Of a stretch of 64,000 nucleotides of DNA, positions 58,366 to 64,000 are shown piece by piece. This DNA comes from DATGJX01 sp963830545 (GTDB lineage Bacteria; Vulcanimicrobiota; Vulcanimicrobiia; Vulcanimicrobiales; Vulcanimicrobiaceae). Within the stretch, counting starts at the first letter, position 1, and every line of letters begins with the position of its first letter. The position numbers were made by a program, and so were the translations under genes. Location of the stretch: assembly GCA_963830545.1 (NCBI GenBank), contig CAWHMK010000001.1, forward strand, positions 558,001-622,000, written 5' to 3'. Under the pieces are notes generated by a model. It was given only the letters and a program-made list of their open reading frames with translations. It searched no databases and had not been told where the DNA came from.

Positions 58366-59220
58366 GTGCCGGCACGCATAATAGATGGTCGGGCGGTGGC
58401 AGCTGAATTGCGCGCCGAACTGCTCGCTCGGAGTACTGCGCTTCGCGAGAAGGGAATTCATCCCCGGCTCGTCATCACGCTCGTCGGCGAAAACGAATCC
58501 TCGCTTGCGTACGTGCGCAATCTCGTGAAAGCCGGAGAGCGCGCCGGCATCGCCGTGCACGTCGACGAACTGCCGGAATCTTCCGCCGCCTCGCTCATTC
58601 GCGAGCGGCTCGAACGCCTGCGCGACGATTCGAGCGTGCACGGCGTGATGCTGCAACAACCGCTGCCTTCGCATCTCTCCATCCGCACGATCGCCGACGC
58701 GATTCCGCGCCACAAGGACGTCGACGGAACCCACCCGACCAATCAAGGTCATCTTGCGTTCGGAAGCGGGGCGGAGTTCGTTCCCGCAACTCCCGCTGCA
58801 GTGATGCTTCTTCTCGAGCGCAGCCCGCACTGGCCGCTCGCAGGCAAGCAAGCCGTCATGATCGGACGTTCGATCGTGGTGGGAGCGCCCGTCGCGATGC
58901 TGCTGCTCGCGCAAGACGCGACGGTTACCGTACTGCACAAAGAGTCCGCGAGTTTGCAGCCGTACGTTCGCATGGCGGACGTGGTCGTCGTTGCAACCGG
59001 CGTGCCCGGCCTTGTCGGCGGAGATGACATTGCACCGGGTGCAACCGTCATCGACGTCGGCACGACGGTCGTCGACGGCGATCTCAAAGGCGACGTCGAT
59101 TTCGAATCGGCAGTTCGAGTTGCCGGCGCGATTACGCCCGTGCCCGGCGGCGTCGGTCCCGTAACGAACGTTGCGCTGCTGCGCAACGTCATCAAAGCCG
59201 CCGGTAATCTGGGCCGGTAA
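58366..59220 (+). CDS. folD: Methylenetetrahydrofolate dehydrogenase/cyclohydrolase FolD
   Basis: 284 residues, GTG start. Folate-site motifs are ESSLAYVRNLVKAGERAGI and GVMLQQPLPSHL. The NADP-binding motif is VMIGRSIVVGAPVAMLLL, with the C-terminal signature TPVPGGVGPVTNVALLRN. It makes 10-formyl-THF from 5,10-methylene-THF. An ATG at 58225 would add 47 unrelated residues. Confidence 0.95.
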   Translation: MPARIIDGRAVAAELRAELLARSTALREKGIHPRLVITLVGENESSLAYVRNLVKAGERAGIAVHVDELPESSAASLIRERLERLRDDSSVHGVMLQQPLPSHLSIRTIADAIPRHKDVDGTHPTNQGHLAFGSGAEFVPATPAAVMLLLERSPHWPLAGKQAVMIGRSIVVGAPVAMLLLAQDATVTVLHKESASLQPYVRMADVVVVATGVPGLVGGDDIAPGATVIDVGTTVVDGDLKGDVDFESAVRVAGAITPVPGGVGPVTNVALLRNVIKAAGNLGR

Positions 59221-59233
59221 CGGCTGTACGCTC

Positions 59234-59722
59234 TTATTCTATTCGCATTCCGAAGTCGTGGAACGATCCGTTGTAGTATCCGAGCGGCGATCCGATGCGC
59301 GACTTCGCGGACACGACGCTGCCGATGAAAATACTGTGCGAACCGGCGTGGTGCTCTTCCGCCACTTCGCAATCCAAATGCGCGACCGTACCGCGCAGCA
59401 CCGCCGCGCCCGTTACCTCAACGTCGTATTCGACGCCCTCGAATTGACGCTCGCGCAGTTTTCCCGCGAACCGCTCTGCGAGGGCGCGCTGATCTCCCGA
59501 CAAGATGTTGACGCAGAAGATTCGCGATGTCGAGATGTAAAGGTAACTGCGGGCCTCGCGGTTGATGCAAATCAAAACGAGCGGCGGATCGACGGAGACG
59601 CTCGCGAACGCGCTGACGGTAACCCCGCGCGGTTCTCCTTCGCGTACGCTCGTAACGACGGTGACGCCGGTCGGAAAGTGACGCATCACCGCCTTGAACT
59701 CGACGGGTGAAGGCCGGCTCAC
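59234..59722 (-). CDS. Flavin reductase-like domain protein
   Basis: 162 residues. FPTGVTVVTSVREGEPRGVT and AFASVSVDPPLVLICINREA are the signature of the flavin reductase (DIM6/NTAB) family. These reduce FMN or FAD with NAD(P)H for partner oxygenases. No oxygenase gene is adjacent. The start overlaps the O-methyltransferase stop as ATGA. Confidence 0.9.
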   Translation of the reverse strand: MSRPSPVEFKAVMRHFPTGVTVVTSVREGEPRGVTVSAFASVSVDPPLVLICINREARSYLYISTSRIFCVNILSGDQRALAERFAGKLRERQFEGVEYDVEVTGAAVLRGTVAHLDCEVAEEHHAGSHSIFIGSVVSAKSRIGSPLGYYNGSFHDFGMRIE

Positions 59723-60306
59723 CGCTTTCGCGCGCCCAGCCCCAGGCCGCTGCCGAGCGGAATGATCGTCGCGTCGAGATCCGGGTGCCGGAGAAACGCG
59801 CGATTGAAGTGGTCGGATTCTTCGTGCAGCAGCACGCCGTTGAAGATGATGAGGCCCGAAAGTTTCAGCAGCGGAAAGCAGTGTTTCAAATACGCTTCGT
59901 AATCCCGTTTCGGCGCGTCGATGAATACGACGTCCATGTTGCGCTGGGGGAATACGCCGAGCACTTCCAGCGCGGGCTGATTGATGATCTCGATGTAGTC
60001 CGCCTCACCGGCGCGCTGAAAGTACCCGAGTGCGACTTCCGTGCGTTCGGCATCGGGATCGAACGTCCAGATCTTCCCCATCGGCGGCTGCGCGAGCGCC
60101 ATCCACAACGTTGCGTATCCGTAAGCGGTGCCGATTTCGAGAATGCGATTTGCCTGCATGGCGTGAACCAGCGTGGAAAGAAGCCGTCCTACCGCGCGCG
60201 ACACCCTCGAAATCTCTTCCTTGCGTCCGAACTGTTCGAGTTCCAGAAGCAGCGGATGGGTCTGCGGATGCGCCGTCTCCAGATAGCGGTGGACGTCGTC
60301 GTACAT
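59719..60306 (-). CDS. SAM-dependent O-methyltransferase (class I, CCoAOMT-like)
   Basis: 195 residues. The SAM-binding motif is ILEIGTAYGYATLWMA. The metal/substrate region is VVFIDAPKRDYEAYLKHCFPLLK, and IIFNGVLL occupies the usual DN-VL position with Asn-Gly. This matches the small metal-dependent O-methyltransferase family. Substrate unknown. Co-transcribed with the flavin reductase. Confidence 0.9.
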   Translation of the reverse strand: MYDDVHRYLETAHPQTHPLLLELEQFGRKEEISRVSRAVGRLLSTLVHAMQANRILEIGTAYGYATLWMALAQPPMGKIWTFDPDAERTEVALGYFQRAGEADYIEIINQPALEVLGVFPQRNMDVVFIDAPKRDYEAYLKHCFPLLKLSGLIIFNGVLLHEESDHFNRAFLRHPDLDATIIPLGSGLGLGARKR

Positions 60307-60322
60307 CGCTGCTTTTGTTTGT

Positions 60323-60784
60323 TTAGAGGCCGACTATTCCTTGATGCGAGTAGCCGAACGCCATGAAGAACAGCAGCGGCACGGAAAGAATCGTATTCAC
60401 GCGCGCCCAAAGGAGCGCAGCTGAAACGTTTGCGGTCCGCATCGGACCGATCGTAATCGCCAGCATGATCGTTCCAATCCATGCGCCGATGCCGATGGGC
60501 GCGTACATGCCGCGCAGTAAGAACGCTTCCACGAGTGCGTTGTGTCCCGGAATCGAAATCGTTCCGAGCACACCGCACCCCAGCAGCCACGCGGCGGAAG
60601 CCGAAATGCGAAGACCGTGGCCCAGGCGCGTAGCGACGTAGTTGTCGAGGATGGCCGCGCTTCCCGCAGCAGCCGCCGCCGAACGCGAGCGCGCGTACAC
60701 CAGGTCCGTGCAGTATTGCAGCCCGAGCCACATGATTGCGGACAACTCGTGAAACCAGCGCAGCAGCGCCGCCGGCCAGTCCAA
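60323..60784 (-). CDS. Membrane protein, PuuD N-terminal-like
   Basis: 153 residues from TTG 60784. Four hydrophobic helices. WPAALLRWFHELSAIMWLGL resembles the first helix of urate hydroxylase (PuuD)-type membrane domains, with a Trp/His pair. There is no C-terminal cytochrome c domain as in true PuuD. Function unknown; starts right after the stop of a 35-residue ORF. Confidence 0.65.
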   Translation of the reverse strand: MDWPAALLRWFHELSAIMWLGLQYCTDLVYARSRSAAAAAGSAAILDNYVATRLGHGLRISASAAWLLGCGVLGTISIPGHNALVEAFLLRGMYAPIGIGAWIGTIMLAITIGPMRTANVSAALLWARVNTILSVPLLFFMAFGYSHQGIVGL

Positions 60785-60892
60785 CTACAGCCCACCATGC
60801 GGAATGAGCCGTAACGCGAGTGCGTAAAGCACTGCCGTCAAGGCGATGCCGGCCAGGAGGGCGGCCCAGGGCGATTCCAGTCTCTGCTTCAT
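60785..60892 (-). CDS. Possible 35-residue single-helix membrane peptide
   Basis: ATG 60892 opens a 35-codon frame, MKQRLESPWAALLAGIAL..., with one hydrophobic helix and a short polar end. Its TAG directly precedes the TTG of the PuuD-like gene. No ribosome-binding site is clear. Position and helix make it a candidate small subunit, with low certainty. Confidence 0.35.
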   Translation of the reverse strand: MKQRLESPWAALLAGIALTAVLYALALRLIPHGGL

Positions 60893-60959
60893 GGCAACAG
60901 TCCGCTTGCTAGCTTATCCGGCAGGCGCGTTTCCCCCTCCGGCGGAATGGCCGCATCCC

Positions 60960-61673
60960 ATGTCTGCGCGCCTGCGGCTGTTTCCCCTCAACGCCGTGCT
61001 GTTTCCGGGCGCCGTGCTCGACCTTCACGTGTTCGAGCCGCGCTACAAGCAGATGATCGGTGAATGTCTGGACAAGGGGGAGGGCTTCGGCGTCGTCCTC
61101 ATCCGGGAAGGCGCCGAGACCGGCGACCGCAGCGTCGAGCCGCATCAAATCGGGTCGACGGCGCACATCGTCGAAGTCAACCGTCTGCCCTTCGGGCGTT
61201 TCCATATCTCGACCGTCGGGCGCGAACGCTTTCGCATCCGGAAAATCATCAGCCGCGATCCGTATCTGACCGTCGAGGTCGAACTGCTTCCCGAAAAAGA
61301 CGATCGAAGCGCCGAAACGGCGGCGCTCGAAGAACGCGTGCGTGCGGCATTTCTGCAATACGCCGAACTTCTCGCGCAGTTCACCGGCGAACCCGCAAAC
61401 GTCGATCTCCCCGCAGATCCGAAAAGCGTTTCGTTTGCGGTCGCGGACGCGCTGCACGTCGCGGACGCCGTGAAGCAGCGCCTGCTCGAGCAGGACGGCA
61501 CGAAGCAGCGCCTGACGATGGAACTGCGCTTCCTGCGCCGCTTTCTTCCCCAAATGCGGAAACTGCTCGAACGCCGCGCCGCCGAAATGCAAGCCAAAAC
61601 CGAGCGAGGCGACGACGAGGCGCACCGCACCGAGCAAGAGCGCTTTTTCGGCAAGTACTTCAGCATTAACTAG
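60960..61673 (+). CDS. Lon N-terminal (LAN) domain protein
   Basis: 237 residues. It opens LRLFPLNAVLFPGAVLDLHV, then FEPRYKQMIGECL and GSTAHIVEVNRLPFGRFHI, the Lon substrate-binding N-domain. A helical C-terminal region ends in a charged tail. There is no ATPase or protease domain, so it is a stand-alone LON-domain protein, perhaps a substrate adaptor. ATG 60960 fits the family start. Confidence 0.88.
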   Translation: MSARLRLFPLNAVLFPGAVLDLHVFEPRYKQMIGECLDKGEGFGVVLIREGAETGDRSVEPHQIGSTAHIVEVNRLPFGRFHISTVGRERFRIRKIISRDPYLTVEVELLPEKDDRSAETAALEERVRAAFLQYAELLAQFTGEPANVDLPADPKSVSFAVADALHVADAVKQRLLEQDGTKQRLTMELRFLRRFLPQMRKLLERRAAEMQAKTERGDDEAHRTEQERFFGKYFSIN

Positions 61674-61704
61674 AATTTGCCGGCGACCAAAACACGGAGG
61701 CCGT

Positions 61705-61897
61705 CGTCGCACAGACCGGGAGACCGCCGGCTAAACATGCCGTTCGGAAGTCTCCGACTTTTTTGCGCCAACACGGATGTTGTTTCAAAACTTCGTTTTC
61801 GCAAAAAAGCGGAGAAGTAAAAAACCGCCATGGAGGGCGGTTTTTGAACGTCTTCGGAACGGCATGTTTAGCCGGCGGTCTCCCGGTCCGTGCGACG
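61705..61897. mobile_element. 193-bp nested palindromic element, MITE-like
   Basis: The outer arms pair over about 46 bases with two mismatches. The core arm 61714-61745 is perfectly complementary to 61857-61888 (32 bp). Flanking pairs are CGTCGCAC (61705-61712) with GTGCGACG (61890-61897). Inside, TCTCCG+CTTTTTTGCG (61751-61767) pairs with CGCAAAAAAG+CGGAGA (61800-61815), and a terminator hairpin occupies 61820-61845. No ORF lies inside. It has the size and symmetry of a MITE or a large bacterial intergenic hairpin element. No clear target-site duplication. Confidence 0.6.
61820..61845. terminator. Hairpin inside the palindromic element, bidirectional terminator-like
   Basis: AAAAACCGCC (61820-61829), a 6-base loop, then GGCGGTTTTT (61836-61845). 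It can end transcription from the Lon-N gene on the left and from the M23 gene on the right, since both are convergent on it. Confidence 0.75.
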
Positions 61898-61910
61898 GAC
61901 TTCGCGAAAG

Positions 61911-62459
61911 TTATCTGGGAAGAAATTGCGTTGGATCGACGGGGCGATCGTTCACGCGCACTTCGAAGTGCAGGTGCGGTCCGGTCGAACGTCCGGTCGA
62001 ACCGACGGCGCCGATAGTTTGCCCGGCCGCGACGGCGTCGCCGACGCGCGCGAAAATTTGCGAGCAATGGCCGTAGCGTGTCGTGACGCCGTTCCCATCG
62101 TCGACGACGATCAGGTTGCCGTACCCGCCGTCCGGGCCGGCCGATACGACGCGTCCGGCAGCGGCTGCGCCGATGGGTGTGCCTTCGCCGGCCGCAATGT
62201 CCAAGCCGGGATGAAAATCGTCACCGGGACCCAGCGGGTTCTTGCGCTCTCCGAACGGCGAGGTTATCTCACCGGCGACCGGCCACTGCATCGCCGGTCC
62301 CGCAGCGTACTGTGAGGCCTGCGGCTGAAATACGGCGTTCACGAGCGAGGCGAACGCGCCGCCCGCAACGGGGGGAGCAGCGAAGTCCGGAGTGCCCGTA
62401 ATCTGCGCGATGCGGGCCTGAACCTGGGCAAGGTCGAGTTGGATGTCCACCACTACCAA
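61911..62459 (-). CDS. M23-family peptidoglycan endopeptidase
   Basis: 182 residues. ITSPFGERKNPL, then FHPGLDIAAGEGTPI (zinc His/Asp), GYGNLIVVDDGNG and the catalytic HLHFEVRVND are all intact. No N-terminal signal peptide is clear (MVVVDIQLDLAQVQARIAQI looks like a helix), so export is uncertain. Divergent and overlapping at the 5' side with the MBL gene region. Confidence 0.9.
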   Translation of the reverse strand: MVVVDIQLDLAQVQARIAQITGTPDFAAPPVAGGAFASLVNAVFQPQASQYAAGPAMQWPVAGEITSPFGERKNPLGPGDDFHPGLDIAAGEGTPIGAAAAGRVVSAGPDGGYGNLIVVDDGNGVTTRYGHCSQIFARVGDAVAAGQTIGAVGSTGRSTGPHLHFEVRVNDRPVDPTQFLPR

Positions 62460-62501
62460 GTATCGGCAGGCCGCGCCGCGACTTCCAGCATAGGGAGCGG
62501 C

Positions 62502-63137
62502 GTGATCATCGAAACCTTTGCCGTCGGCCCCCTCGGCTGCAACTGCACGATTCTAGCCGACGAGCGCAGCGCTGAAGCGGTCGTGGTAGACGGCGGCGAC
62601 GGCGTAGAAGACGTGGTGCTCCACCTGCACAAGCGGAATCTTCGCGCCACATATTTGCTCCACACGCACGCGCACATCGACCACATCGGAGACCTGGGTG
62701 CGCTTCGCGATCGCGCCGGCGGCCGCGCGATGCTGCATCCCGCGGACTTGCCGCTCTACCGCGCGCTCGAATTGCAGGCACGCTGGATCGGTCTCTCCGA
62801 AGCGCCCAAGATCGTCGATCTCGATGCCGACTTGCGAGACGGAGACAGTATTCGGCTCGGAGACGCGCGCGTCGAAGTGCTGCATACGCCGGGACATACA
62901 CCGGGCAGCGTGTGTTTTGCAATTCGCGAAGATGCCGCGACAACGATCCTTTCCGGCGACACGCTCTTCGCCGGTTCGATCGGCCGCTGGGACTTGGGCG
63001 GCACATCGATGGAGGACATCGTTGAAAGCATCCGCCGGAAATTACTCGGTTACGCCGACGAAACGCCGGTTATTCCGGGCCACGGCCCCTTCACGTCGAT
63101 TGGCGTCGAACGCACTGCCAATCCCTATCTGCAATAA
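62502..63137 (+). CDS. MBL-fold hydrolase (glyoxalase II-like)
   Basis: 211 residues, GTG start preceded by GGGAG. Metal motifs are LLHTHAHIDHIGDL (HxHxDH), LHTPGHTPGSVC and LSGDTLFAGSIGRWDL, with VIPGHGP at the end. This is the short glyoxalase-II-like MBL subgroup; substrate not defined. The in-frame ATG 62439 overlaps the M23 start and is less likely. ThpR starts 1 base after its stop. Confidence 0.9.
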   Translation: MIIETFAVGPLGCNCTILADERSAEAVVVDGGDGVEDVVLHLHKRNLRATYLLHTHAHIDHIGDLGALRDRAGGRAMLHPADLPLYRALELQARWIGLSEAPKIVDLDADLRDGDSIRLGDARVEVLHTPGHTPGSVCFAIREDAATTILSGDTLFAGSIGRWDLGGTSMEDIVESIRRKLLGYADETPVIPGHGPFTSIGVERTANPYLQ

Positions 63138-63138
63138 C

Positions 63139-63690
63139 GTGTCGCGCCCGAAACTCTTCGCCGGAATCGAATTGGAAAAGCGCGTACGAACGCAGTGCTC
63201 GATGGTAGCGGCGCGCTTGGAGGCGCAAGGTTTCGACGCGCGTTTCGAACCGGCGGAAAAATTGCACGTTACCCTCGCGTTTCTCGGATGGGTGGATCCC
63301 GAACGCGTACAACCGATATGCGACGCGCTAGCTGCGGCCGCGAGCATGGTGCAGCCGTTTACACTGACGCTCGATGCGATCGGTGCGTTTCCGCACGAAC
63401 GGCGCCCGAAAATCGTGTTTATCGGGTCGCGCGATCAGGGCGCGCCGTATCGAATGCTGGCGCACGCCGCGCGCAGCGCCTACGAGCCGCTCGGATTTTC
63501 TTTCGATAAAGATGCGATCGCGCACGTCACGATCGCTCGCGTGAAGGGCGGCCGCGCACATCTGCCGATGCTCGAGATTGAAGCTATGCCGGTGCACGTG
63601 ACGGAGATCGCGCTCTTCGAATCGTTGCCGGCCGGCCGCACGACGAAATACGAGGTTCGCGCGCGCGCGCCGCTGAACCCGAACGCATGA
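63139..63690 (+). CDS. thpR: RNA 2',3'-cyclic phosphodiesterase ThpR
   Basis: 183 residues. The two HxTx motifs are KLHVTLAFLG and IAHVTIARVK, as in LigT/ThpR two-histidine phosphoesterases. GTG 63139 lies 1 base after the MBL stop. It opens 2',3'-cyclic phosphate ends of RNA. Confidence 0.92.
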   Translation: MSRPKLFAGIELEKRVRTQCSMVAARLEAQGFDARFEPAEKLHVTLAFLGWVDPERVQPICDALAAAASMVQPFTLTLDAIGAFPHERRPKIVFIGSRDQGAPYRMLAHAARSAYEPLGFSFDKDAIAHVTIARVKGGRAHLPMLEIEAMPVHVTEIALFESLPAGRTTKYEVRARAPLNPNA

Positions 63691-64000
63691 AACGCGCGAT
63701 ACTCGCTGCCGTTATATGTGCGGGAATATTCTTGCTGCTGCATCGTTCCGCGCCGGCGGCCGTAGAATCTTGCCCAGCAGTTCTGAGCTACGAGCGCGTC
63801 GGACCTGCCCGTGACGACGCGCAGCCGTCATCGCTTTTTGGTTTCGATCTCTCGGCGCTCGGACCGCGCACGATTACGTCGGCGAAGTTCGCATTCCACA
63901 CGAGCGCAGGATGGTTCACCCTCGACCTTCCTGCAACGACGCTGGCAGAAAAGGATCGTCACTACAATAGTGCTTGGGTCTCATTCACGCGCCGTGATTA
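63687..64000 (+). CDS. Exported protein of unknown function (3' end beyond window)
   Basis: The ATG overlaps the ThpR stop (ATGA). The N-terminus is a signal or anchor (ILAAVICAGIFLLL), then a mature region with CPAVLSYERVGPA and KFAFHTSAGWFTLDLP. The frame is open to the window edge (104 codons seen). Family unknown. Confidence 0.6.
   Translation, partial: MKRAILAAVICAGIFLLLHRSAPAAVESCPAVLSYERVGPARDDAQPSSLFGFDLSALGPRTITSAKFAFHTSAGWFTLDLPATTLAEKDRHYNSAWVSFTRRD

Overview
This 64 kb window is a GC-rich, gene-dense stretch of chromosome from a Gram-negative (diderm) bacterium. TolC, an RND-type adaptor, lipoproteins with SBP domains and a copper-amine-oxidase-N/beta-barrel protein point to an outer membrane. 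A near-complete hopanoid pathway and the general protein complement fit Candidatus Eremiobacterota (WPS-2/Vulcanimicrobiota). That placement is an inference from gene content and no taxonomic search was run. I saw no rRNA, tRNA, CRISPR array, prophage or transposase.

Layout. 1-3.8 kb: mismatch repair (mutL cut by the window edge, an unknown gene, mutS). 4-6 kb: HicB-like protein, Crp-type regulator, anti-sigma ATPase. 6-13 kb: housekeeping genes (miaB, der, plsY, efp), a TSUP permease and a GAF-GGDEF-EAL protein. 13.3-25.3 kb: hopanoid island. A leftward operon runs prenyl synthase, IPP isomerase, hpnC, hpnD, hpnE, shc, hpnH, hpnA, hpnG; hpnK and hpnI are divergent from it. It covers C5 isomerisation, prenyl chain building, squalene, hopene, adenosylhopane and a sugar-modified side chain. 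25.4-35.9 kb: a tiny orphan ORF with a terminator, fumC, SprT, two tandem M55 peptidases, a homocitrate/isopropylmalate-synthase-like enzyme, NDH-2, an M50 protease and a GT87-like protein. 35.8-45.2 kb: a leftward operon with a periplasmic adaptor, TolC and four family-5 solute-binding lipoproteins but no permease. 45.4-49.1 kb: thioesterase, an abundant-looking outer-membrane protein behind a structured leader, and a paralogous pair of unknown exported proteins. 49.2-56.6 kb: a rightward operon of a double nitrilase-like protein, beta-propeller, phosphodiester glycosidase, tldD and tldE. 56.6-64 kb: TlpA, folD, flavin reductase, O-methyltransferase, Lon-N protein, a 193-bp nested palindromic element, M23 peptidase, MBL hydrolase and ThpR.

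About 17 single-base frame breaks interrupt otherwise well conserved genes (mutS, a crp-type gene, hpnH, shc, three of four SBPs, tldD and others). In about a dozen, the simplest repair places the indel at the centre of a 4-bp palindrome (AGCT or GCGC). This is most easily read as systematic sequencing or assembly error, perhaps at modified sites, but it is the most striking non-gene pattern here. Broken genes are annotated as single loci with the break position given. Several genes also seem to lack ATG/GTG/TTG starts and to begin at ATT, ATA or CTG.
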